Source: Acidobacteriaceae bacterium (GTDB taxonomy: Bacteria > Acidobacteriota > Terriglobia > Terriglobales > Acidobacteriaceae). Taken from it: a DNA stretch of 5,158 bases. How positions within the stretch are numbered: the stretch's first letter is position 1; every line of letters starts with the position of its first letter. The stretch covers positions 1-5,158 of the forward strand of contig JASHTU010000005.1 of the NCBI GenBank assembly GCA_030040395.1, in the 5' to 3' direction. Of the stretch, positions 1 through 5,158 are shown piece after piece. The notes under the pieces were generated by a model. The model had not been told where the DNA came from. It was given only the letters and a program-made list of their open reading frames with translations, and ran no database searches. The position numbers and the translations under genes were made by a program.

Positions 1-1460
1 CCGTTGGCGCTGACCGAGGGCGTGGTTCCCGGGTAAGGAAACGTGATCGAGCTTTGCGCGCTGGCCGAAGCCGCCAGTTTCGCGTTGGTAATCGGAAAGG
101 CCTTCAGCGTATCGCCGACCGCGCCGTAGTACACCGTGTTATTGAAGTAGGCCGGCATGGACCACACGCCGCCGATGGCCCCGTTGATCTGCTGGTAGAT
201 AGCATTATTGTTTTGAGCGTTGAATTTCCCCATCGAGTCACGGTTGACCACGTAGATCGTTGCATCTTTCCCCGCTCCCACCGCCAGGTGATGCACGTTT
301 CCCGAAGCGTCTGTTTGGTCCGGCAGCACCAGCGCGCCGCCGGAGCCGAGGTCCTCGTCAGCGTCCGACTCGGCTGCCGTATTGTAGCCCTCGAAGTAGT
401 CGGCCACCGCGAGCCTTCCGCCGCTGGTCGAGACTTTGATGAATCCGTTGCCGAAATCGCCGTTCACCGGCAAACCACTGGCGCTTAGCGTGGCGTCGAA
501 GGTTCCGTTGGCGTCGAGAAAATAGATGTTGCCGCTCGAGTCGGCCGCCAGCCCCGCCCCCGACATCCAGATCGATCCGCCGCTGCCGTTAGGCGTCAGG
601 TTCAGCACGCTGGTCTGGGTCAAAGACGATTCGTTGTACGCCATCAACCAACCGGTGTAGGGCTCTCCATCGCAGTGCGAAGTCCAACCCAGGTAAATTG
701 CGCCGTTGAGCAAAAGCAATCCGGCGCGCTCCGCATACTGGCCCGGATCGAAGATTACCGTTCCCCCGGAGCTGCCGGCGCCTGTCCCCGGATACGACGC
801 GGCAATCTCAGCCGGACTGCCCGCCATCTCCGCGCCCGTGGTCACATCGAGCGCATGAAGCCGCTGATGGTAGGCCCCGGACGGATCCTGCGACATGCCG
901 ACCACAAAAATCTCGCCGTGCGCTCCCGCGCTGCGATCGATCACGGGTGTCGAGGTAATGCCGATCTCCGGCGAAATCTGGTTGCAACCTTGGTCGCTGC
1001 TGGGACTCTCCTTTGCGCCCAGGATCGAGGTTTTCCATAGCTGCGCGCCGGTGTCGGCGTTAAAGGCGTACACGCTGTCGTGTTCGCTCACCACGAAAAC
1101 CACGTTCTGCGCTTGCCCGCCCAGGTTCAGGTTCGAGAGGTAGAGCGGTTGCCCATCCACCTTTCCATCCACCGCAAGCGTGCGAAGCAAGCCAAACTGC
1201 GCGGAGTTAACGTTGGCGGGCGTGAGGGTGGTTTCATTGGGATTCAAACCCGTCCGCGCCACGTCGTCGTGATAGGTGACGATATCCACGCCGGACGAAG
1301 CCGAGGTAACGACCGAATTGCCTGCCTTTGTAATGTTGCCGCCACAAGTGGAAATAAGGCTTGTCGCCAGCAGTAGGGCGAACCGGCGCAACCACTTCGC
1401 GGCAAGCCGAGATTCGGAGTCGATTGTCGTCGCACATGGGGTCAGGGGCGATCCTGCCAT
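1..1460 (-). CDS. Exported PQQ-like beta-propeller repeat protein, 3' end outside window
   Basis: Reading the minus strand from an ATG at 1460 gives 486 codons without a stop up to the left edge, so the protein is longer than seen here. The start is supported by GAGG six bases upstream, and an in-frame TGA lies further upstream near 1554. Residues 1-40 look like an export signal: a basic stretch (AKWLRR, 21-26), a hydrophobic core (FALLLATSLIS, 27-37), then Thr-Cys-Gly-Gly with Cys39 as a possible lipoprotein cysteine. The mature part has propeller-blade motifs typical of PQQ-type repeats: SEHDSVYAFNADTGAQLW (125-142), LHALDVTTGAEM (201-212), GNIYFLDANGTFD (310-322), ATIYVVNRDSMGKF (400-413) and NTVYYGAVGDTLKAF (441-455). 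An opening motif YHDDVARTGLNPNETTLTP (63-81) precedes the blades. Such proteins are known as outer or periplasmic propellers. PQQ binding is not shown, because the dehydrogenase catalytic residues are not evident. The exact function is unknown; a C-terminal Ig-like or sorting domain could lie outside the window. Confidence 0.88.
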   Translation of the reverse strand, partial: MAGSPLTPCATTIDSESRLAAKWLRRFALLLATSLISTCGGNITKAGNSVVTSASSGVDIVTYHDDVARTGLNPNETTLTPANVNSAQFGLLRTLAVDGKVDGQPLYLSNLNLGGQAQNVVFVVSEHDSVYAFNADTGAQLWKTSILGAKESPSSDQGCNQISPEIGITSTPVIDRSAGAHGEIFVVGMSQDPSGAYHQRLHALDVTTGAEMAGSPAEIAASYPGTGAGSSGGTVIFDPGQYAERAGLLLLNGAIYLGWTSHCDGEPYTGWLMAYNESSLTQTSVLNLTPNGSGGSIWMSGAGLAADSSGNIYFLDANGTFDATLSASGLPVNGDFGNGFIKVSTSGGRLAVADYFEGYNTAAESDADEDLGSGGALVLPDQTDASGNVHHLAVGAGKDATIYVVNRDSMGKFNAQNNNAIYQQINGAIGGVWSMPAYFNNTVYYGAVGDTLKAFPITNAKLAASASAQSSITFPYPGTTPSVSAN

Positions 1461-1678
1461 GGCAAACCTCGGGGTGGCTTCATTCTGGCATAGCGCACAC
1501 GGCTTCGACAAACCCGCAGTCGGCGCGGTTTTGGCGCTGCGCCGGACCAATCGTCAAACCTGGCCGTTGGCGCGCCGCAGCACTCTCCTCACTCAAGAAC
1601 TTGGAAAAGTCGGCTGCCAAAAGCGTTGCCTCAGAGCGTGAGCTGACGATGGATTCCCCGCATCTTCAGCGGCGTCTG
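1461..1678. other. Intergenic spacer with an imperfect dyad, no gene seen
   Basis: This 218 bp lies between the fucosidase stop and the propeller start. I see no credible coding frame. An imperfect dyad spans 1527-1560: GGTTT (1527-1531) can pair with AAACC (1556-1560), and TGG (1532-1534) with CCA (1547-1549). It could be part of a promoter or operator for the propeller gene. A TTGACG on the minus strand at about 1552-1557 resembles a -35 box, but no good -10 box follows at the usual distance. A short hairpin at 1658-1672 just after the fucosidase stop has a four-base-pair stem and no U tract, so it is not a convincing terminator. Confidence 0.4.
1467..1470 (-). promoter_or_regulatory. Ribosome-binding site of the propeller gene
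   Basis: GAGG on the minus strand, six bases before the ATG at 1460. It is the main reason for choosing this start. Confidence 0.6.
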
Positions 1679-3484
1679 CTAGGCGAGCGAAATCTTCAGC
1701 GCCGCGGCAAAATCTGTCGGGGGCTGATAGTTTCTTGGAGGCTCAACGCGCAGCGCATCCCGGGTCTGCCGCCAGGAGAGCTTCTCATCCGTGCCCAGCA
1801 ACTGCACATGGGCAATCTTTCCCGGCGCTGTGGTGTCCGCCGAGCCAAGCGACTTGATGACCATCGGCCCGGTGGGCCAGCCCAGCGCGATGGCGTAGAC
1901 CACAGTGTTGGCCTTGTTGCGCGTGAAGCGAACGTCCTGGACGCCCAACTTGCTGACGGTCCGGCCCTGAAAGGAGCCGCTTTTCACGGCGTTTGGCCCT
2001 TCGCCAAAGATTTTCCATGGCCGCGTGGCGTAGATCGCTTCGCCGTTCACCTCGATCCACGCGGTGATCTTGTCGAGGACCGCAATCTCCTTGCCGTCGA
2101 TGGTTCCGTCGGGTTTGCCGGGAATGTTGAGGATGAACGTTCCGTTCTTGCTGACGGTGTCGACGAGCCAGTGGATTACATCGCGCGGCTCCAGATAGCC
2201 GCCATATTCTCCCGGCTGCTCAAGAAGCGCGCGGTTGTAGTGCCAGTCGCCGATGCAGGTCTCCGACTGCCATGGGTACCGCATAATGCCGTCGGTGAGG
2301 CCGCGTTCGTAATCCGCGATCAGGGCCTTGGCGAGGCGATCCGGGGTCTGTTTGACGTTCAGGACAGCTTCCATCTTCCCGCCATGGGTCATGAGATTGT
2401 GATTGTAGAAATACGCTCCAACATTCATGCCGCCCCACCCCAGGGGAAGCAGTGAATTGTCGAAGTAGAGCAGGTCGGGGTCGTGCTGGTCGATGAGGTC
2501 GCGGGTGCGATCGTAGAAGTTCTTGACGTAGGAGATGTCGGGCAGCGCATTGATGGGATGCTTGACGCCGTAAAGCCGCTGCGGGTCGAGCCCCTGCCAC
2601 CACTGGCCCTTGCCTTCGGCGGCCACAAGGTCTCCATCGTAGGCCAGGCCCGCGTGCGGTCCTGTCGCGTCGGCGCCGTGCGCGGTCTGGAACCACCACC
2701 AGTTGCGCCCCTGATGCACGGTCACGCCAAAGCGCAAACCCTGCTTCCGGGCCGCGTCGGCCCACGCGCCAACAACATCGCGATGGGGCCCGAGGTTGGC
2801 CGCATTCCACGGCTGATGCTTCGAGTCCCAGGCGTCGAAACCATCGTGGTGGTTGGCGAGGGCGATAAACAGTCTGGCGCCCGCTTTCTTGTAGCGCTGA
2901 ATCAGCTCGTCGGGCTCCCAATTCAGCAGCGTCCACTGCGGGCAAAGATCCTTGTATCCAAACCGCGACGGGGGCCCGTAATGCGCGAGATGGTACTGGT
3001 ACTGCTTCGATCCCTCCATGTACATGTTGCGGGCGTACCAGTCGCCGGCTTCAGGCACGCACTGCGGGCTCCAGTGAGCCCATATCCCGAACTTGGCGTC
3101 GCGGTACCATTCCGGCGCCTCATATTGGAGCAGCGAATCCCAGGCAGGCTTGTACGGCCCCTCACCGGCCAGGTCGGCGAGCGGAGAATCCATCGGGACT
3201 CCATCCCATGAGCCACCGGGAATGGGCAGCGCGGGAGGCTCGCCCCAGGCGGCTGGTTTCCAGGTGTTTTCGTCCAGGTTCTCTTTTACGAATTGCCCAT
3301 TTTCCAGGGCATAGAACGAACGCTGGTCCGGAGGCGCGGCGCAGAACGCTGCATAGTCCTGGGAATAAGTGTCGAACTGGTGGAATACTGCCGATTGCGC
3401 CGCGTTGCCGGTCTGAGCTCCGAGGGGAAGCGTCCTGGCCGCGGCCGCGGCCGCTATAAGTTTGCAGAATTCTCTTCGCCGCAT
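1679..3484 (-). CDS. Tat-exported alpha-L-fucosidase, glycoside hydrolase family 29
   Basis: The 601-residue protein should hydrolyse terminal alpha-L-fucosyl residues from glycans outside the cytoplasm by a retaining mechanism. The open frame continues upstream to 3826 inside the dehydrogenase gene. The start at 3484 is preferred because AGAAAGGAG lies five bases before it and because the protein then begins with a Tat signal: MRRREFCKL, a polyalanine core (11-16), then LGAQTG. Residues about 30-115 form an N-terminal segment before the catalytic barrel (about 120-485). GH29 hallmarks are EWYRDAKFGIWAHW (125-138, with His137), GDWYARNMY (147-155), ALANHHDGFDAW (208-219, with His212-His213) and DPDLLYFDN (335-343), where Asp342 is the likely nucleophile. 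The acid/base is less certain: Glu408 in WQSETCIGDWHYN (405-417) is a candidate. A beta-rich C-terminal region (about 486-601) fits the usual GH29 beta-sandwich. The dehydrogenase ends 68 bp upstream, so cotranscription is likely. The family assignment is secure; linkage specificity is not predictable. Confidence 0.94.
   Translation of the reverse strand: MRRREFCKLIAAAAAARTLPLGAQTGNAAQSAVFHQFDTYSQDYAAFCAAPPDQRSFYALENGQFVKENLDENTWKPAAWGEPPALPIPGGSWDGVPMDSPLADLAGEGPYKPAWDSLLQYEAPEWYRDAKFGIWAHWSPQCVPEAGDWYARNMYMEGSKQYQYHLAHYGPPSRFGYKDLCPQWTLLNWEPDELIQRYKKAGARLFIALANHHDGFDAWDSKHQPWNAANLGPHRDVVGAWADAARKQGLRFGVTVHQGRNWWWFQTAHGADATGPHAGLAYDGDLVAAEGKGQWWQGLDPQRLYGVKHPINALPDISYVKNFYDRTRDLIDQHDPDLLYFDNSLLPLGWGGMNVGAYFYNHNLMTHGGKMEAVLNVKQTPDRLAKALIADYERGLTDGIMRYPWQSETCIGDWHYNRALLEQPGEYGGYLEPRDVIHWLVDTVSKNGTFILNIPGKPDGTIDGKEIAVLDKITAWIEVNGEAIYATRPWKIFGEGPNAVKSGSFQGRTVSKLGVQDVRFTRNKANTVVYAIALGWPTGPMVIKSLGSADTTAPGKIAHVQLLGTDEKLSWRQTRDALRVEPPRNYQPPTDFAAALKISLA
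3437..3454. repeat. Three perfect tandem hexamers encoding the polyalanine signal core
   Basis: GGCCGC is repeated three times without error. On the minus strand it encodes Ala11-Ala16 of the fucosidase signal peptide. Gain or loss of one unit would add or remove two alanines without changing frame, so slippage could vary the hydrophobic core length. Confidence 0.85.
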
Positions 3485-3489
3485 GGAAA

Positions 3490-3498
3490 CTCCTTTCT
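3490..3498 (-). promoter_or_regulatory. Strong Shine-Dalgarno of the fucosidase gene, decides its start
   Basis: AGAAAGGAG on the minus strand, with a five-base spacer to the ATG at 3484. It selects the 601-residue product over the longer open frame that begins inside the dehydrogenase gene. Confidence 0.85.
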
Positions 3499-3552
3499 GA
3501 GAACACAGCGATTGGTTTCGAGCCCCCGCACAGGCGGTCGCGGAGCTCGAAT

Positions 3553-4617
3553 CTAAAACAGCTCTTCGTCCTGGCAGACCGCAACCTTGCCGCATTTGCC
3601 GGACGCCATCAGCGCATAGGCTTCGGCGGCGCGCTCCAGCGGGAACCGGTGGGTAATGATATCGGCGGGATGAAGATCCCAGCGCACCAATCTCTCCACC
3701 AGCTCTTCCATCCGCCACGTTGAAGTCACCCAGGATCCGTACACCGTCTTCTGATCGTGAATCATATCGGGTGACGGATTGATTTCCATCGTTCCGCCCT
3801 CCCCGACGAGGACGATCTTTCCCCACTTGCGCGTAGCGCGAATCGCGGTGGCGCGCGCCTCAGGGTGCGCCGAGCAATCCACCGTCCGCTCCGCCCCGCA
3901 GCCGCCGGTCAGCTTCCTCACTTCCTCCACATTGCCGGGGCCGGAAGGCAAGACCGCATCGCAAAGGCCGAGGTCGAGAGCGATCTTCATCCGCTCGGGG
4001 ACCAAGTCGATCCCGAGGATTTTGTTGGCGCCGAGTTTGCGGCTCAGTGCTGCCGCCGCCAAGCCGACGGGGCCTAAACCGGTAATCAGCACGGCGTGGT
4101 CGCCGTTGACGCCCATCTTTTCCAGACCCTCATAGACAGTTCCAAAACCGCAGGCGACCTGGGCGCCGTCGGCGTAGGAGAGTTCAGAGGGAAGCGCGAT
4201 GAGATCCTTCTCCTCGGCGACCATGTACTCGGCCATTCCGCCATCGCGCTGCCATCCATAAGCGCGGCGATAGGTCTCACTGGTGCAGGAGATCATGTAG
4301 CCGCGCCGGCAGTCGTTGCACACGCCGCAGCCTGAAATGTGATAGACGATCACGCGATCGCCGGTCTTGAATCGGCGGCAACCTTCCCCTGTGGCCATAA
4401 TTTGCCCACAGGGCTCGTGGCCGGCGATCACTCCCTGATAGCGTTCGGGTCCCTTTCCGAGATGCTCGTGATAGATGCAGCGAATATCGGACCCGCAAAT
4501 GGTCGACGCCTTAACGCGCAGCAGCACTTCGCCATGGCCCGGCGCCGGCACGGGCGCGGTGCGCATGGCCACCGTGCTGTCGCCGGGCAGGTAGGCTGCT
4601 CTCATGGTCTCTTGCAT
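3553..4617 (-). CDS. Zinc-dependent medium-chain alcohol/polyol dehydrogenase
   Basis: The 354-residue protein is a full-length member of the zinc MDR dehydrogenase family: cytoplasmic enzymes that oxidise alcohols or sugars with NAD(P)+. The GroES-like N-terminal domain carries the catalytic zinc ligands Cys41 (TICGSDI) and His67-Glu68 (AGHEPCG). Cys156 in ACGFGTVYEG sits where the third ligand is found in horse-liver-type enzymes. The structural zinc site is complete, with Cys97, Cys100, Cys103 and Cys111 in GCGVCNDCRRGYMISC. The Rossmann domain has GLGPVG at 180-185, and Asp204 in LGIDLVPERM suggests preference for NAD+ over NADP+. The first ATG (4617) is preferred because GGAG lies seven bases upstream; the second ATG (codon 5) has only a weak AGAG. 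The gene appears to be first in an operon with the GH29 fucosidase 68 bp downstream. The substrate is unknown. L-fucose, another sugar or a polyol is possible from context alone. Confidence 0.95.
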   Translation of the reverse strand: MQETMRAAYLPGDSTVAMRTAPVPAPGHGEVLLRVKASTICGSDIRCIYHEHLGKGPERYQGVIAGHEPCGQIMATGEGCRRFKTGDRVIVYHISGCGVCNDCRRGYMISCTSETYRRAYGWQRDGGMAEYMVAEEKDLIALPSELSYADGAQVACGFGTVYEGLEKMGVNGDHAVLITGLGPVGLAAAALSRKLGANKILGIDLVPERMKIALDLGLCDAVLPSGPGNVEEVRKLTGGCGAERTVDCSAHPEARATAIRATRKWGKIVLVGEGGTMEINPSPDMIHDQKTVYGSWVTSTWRMEELVERLVRWDLHPADIITHRFPLERAAEAYALMASGKCGKVAVCQDEELF

Positions 4618-4624
4618 TCCATTT

Positions 4625-4628
4625 CTCC
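4625..4628 (-). promoter_or_regulatory. Ribosome-binding site of the dehydrogenase gene
   Basis: GGAG on the minus strand, seven bases before the ATG at 4617. It favours this start over the ATG four codons downstream. Confidence 0.65.
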
Positions 4629-4727
4629 GCGAACAACTTATCCCAATCCCATGGCGCCTTGCGCCGGCAGCCCGCCCGCTTCTTATTCACCCATGTAGGA
4701 AGAAACAAAATTACGCCGGTCACAGTC

Positions 4728-4772
4728 CTGGAGCCTGTTATTAACTTTGGGGCGGGCAGCGTTGCGAGCCAA
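4728..4772 (+). repeat. Left arm of large imperfect inverted repeat
   Basis: These 45 bases match the reverse complement of 4956-5000 at 38 of 45 positions with no gaps. The core 4744-4761 (ACTTTGGGGCGGGCAGCG, 18 bases) is an exact match. Mismatches cluster at both sides of the core. Confidence 0.9.
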
Positions 4773-4955
4773 AATTCGGCCAGACGAGGCCGAGCCCGCA
4801 GGCTGTGGCGGGTCCACCGTCAAGGGCGAGAACGAAGTATGGCCGGATTTTCGCCGCAACCCTTCGGGGCGGGGCCAATTTTCCCGATCTCGTTGTCGCT
4901 CGTCGCTAGCAGACACCCGGTATGCGTCCCTCCTCGCTCCTAGAACTCGAAAAAA

Positions 4956-5000
4956 TTGGCTCCCGTCGCTGCCCGCCCCAAAGTCCATAACTGGCTCTAG
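4956..5000 (-). repeat. Right arm of large imperfect inverted repeat
   Basis: Reverse complement of the left arm at 4728-4772, with 38 of 45 positions identical and the exact 18-base core at 4967-4984. The arms are separated by 183 bases. Confidence 0.9.
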
Positions 5001-5107
5001 CATAGGCCCGCTAGCCAACGGAGAAAATGGAGCATCCGCCGAAAAAGCCCACCTCTCGCTTAACCATGTTAGCCATAATAAGGAAAGCGCTTAACAAACG
5101 CTGGCCT

Positions 5108-5158
5108 ATGACCCACCGCACTTCGCCCAACGCTGTCGAACTCGACGCCATCGCCCGC
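5108..5158 (+). CDS. Possible start of a plus-strand gene, cut by the right edge
   Basis: An ATG at 5108 opens 17 codons (MTHRTSPNAVELDAIAR) to the window edge without a stop. The same frame also has an ATG at 5066, which would add 14 residues. Neither start has a well-placed Shine-Dalgarno: the best purine run, AAGGAAA at 5080-5086, lies 21 bases before 5108. The fragment is too short for any family call. It is listed because the divergent arrangement would make 4618-5107 a bidirectional control region, and because codon composition after 5108 looks protein-like. Confidence 0.3.
   Translation, partial: MTHRTSPNAVELDAIAR

Larger units (their letters stand above)
4728..5000. other. Nested stem-loop block, possible dispersed repeat or structured RNA
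   Basis: Inside the outer inverted repeat I find more pairings, read as plus-strand RNA. 4771-4782 pairs with 4840-4851 over 12 base pairs with one G-U. 4871-4882 pairs with 4952-4963 over 12 base pairs with one G-U. 4795-4799 pairs with 4808-4812 (CCCGC/GCGGG). CCC-TTCG-GGG at 4860-4869 forms a UUCG tetraloop hairpin. Together they suggest a closed outer stem leading to a multi-branched junction. The inner stem at 4952-4963 competes with the inner end of the outer stem. Neither a promoter nor a terminator was identified, so transcription is unproven. A non-autonomous mobile or dispersed intergenic repeat is at least as likely as an RNA gene. Confidence 0.45.
4618..5107. other. Roughly 490 bp gene-poor region holding a palindromic block
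   Basis: No reading frame here looks like a real gene. The part nearest the dehydrogenase (4618-4727) should hold its leader and promoter, but no clear -35/-10 pair can be picked. The leader includes a small hairpin at 4653-4665, GGCGC-CTT-GCGCC, five base pairs. The middle (4728-5000) is a large inverted repeat with nested stems, listed separately. Beyond it, 5001-5107 has an AT-richer stretch (5061-5098) with an eight-base palindrome AAGCGCTT and could be the promoter region of a plus-strand gene at the right edge. Confidence 0.6.

Noticed and set aside
54..1143. Several plus-strand frames of 82-144 codons in the left third
   Set aside because: They are antisense to the propeller gene, whose frame is continuous and shows clear blade motifs.
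1658..1672. Hairpin after the fucosidase stop as a terminator
   Set aside because: The stem has only four base pairs and no U-rich tail follows on the minus strand.
1361..2455. 364-codon plus-strand open frame
   Set aside because: It lies mostly antisense to the fucosidase C-terminal half and the spacer, has no recognisable domain, and is a typical shadow frame in GC-rich DNA.
2483..3211. 242-codon plus-strand frame and a 241-codon minus-strand frame at 2220-2945
   Set aside because: Both overlap the conserved GH29 catalytic region in wrong frames and show no family motifs.
3485..3826. N-terminal extension of the fucosidase frame to an upstream start, giving 715 residues
   Set aside because: The extra 114 codons overlap the dehydrogenase gene in another frame, and the internal ATG at 3484 has a strong Shine-Dalgarno and a Tat signal directly after it.
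4685..4715. Minus-strand TTGTTT with TAAGAA 17 bases downstream as the operon promoter
   Set aside because: The -10 match is only three of six positions, so it is not distinguishable from chance.
4683..5018. 111-codon minus-strand frame as a small gene upstream of the dehydrogenase
   Set aside because: It spans the inverted repeat, has a mirrored counterpart on the other strand, and shows no convincing ribosome site or domain.
1..5158. CRISPR array, tRNA or rRNA
   Set aside because: No regularly spaced direct repeats, no cloverleaf-like element and no rRNA-like sequence were seen.

Overview
The window is GC-rich and carries three good protein-coding genes, all on the minus strand. In transcription order they are a zinc-dependent medium-chain dehydrogenase (4617 to 3553), a Tat-exported GH29 alpha-L-fucosidase (3484 to 1679), and an exported PQQ-like beta-propeller protein (1460 running off the left edge). 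Codon use, the Tat-exported glycosidase and the style of the propeller protein resemble soil Acidobacteriota (Solibacter/Bryobacter-like genomes). This is an inference from general resemblance; no rRNA or other taxonomic marker is present.

Layout. 1-1460: 5' part of the propeller gene, 486 codons read here with no stop, 3' end outside the window. 1461-1678: 218 bp spacer without a gene. 1679-3484: fucosidase. 3485-3552: 68 bp spacer containing a strong Shine-Dalgarno, so the dehydrogenase and fucosidase are probably cotranscribed. 3553-4617: dehydrogenase. 4618-5107: about 490 bp without a convincing gene, dominated by a large imperfect inverted repeat (arms 4728-4772 and 4956-5000, 38 of 45 positions matching) with further stems nested inside. 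5108-5158: possible first codons of a plus-strand gene leaving the right edge.

How the genes may work together. The fucosidase should act outside the cytoplasm and release L-fucose from glycans. The cytoplasmic dehydrogenase could oxidise the released sugar or another alcohol; some zinc MDR enzymes do accept L-fucose, but its substrate cannot be read from the sequence. The propeller protein appears surface-anchored or exported, with its own ribosome-binding site and a longer spacer, so its link to the other two is only positional.

The most unusual part is the 4728-5000 palindromic block. It looks like a dispersed repeat or the template of a branched structured RNA, not a protein gene. Its symmetry makes both strands encode similar peptide fragments, which could be mistaken for small genes.
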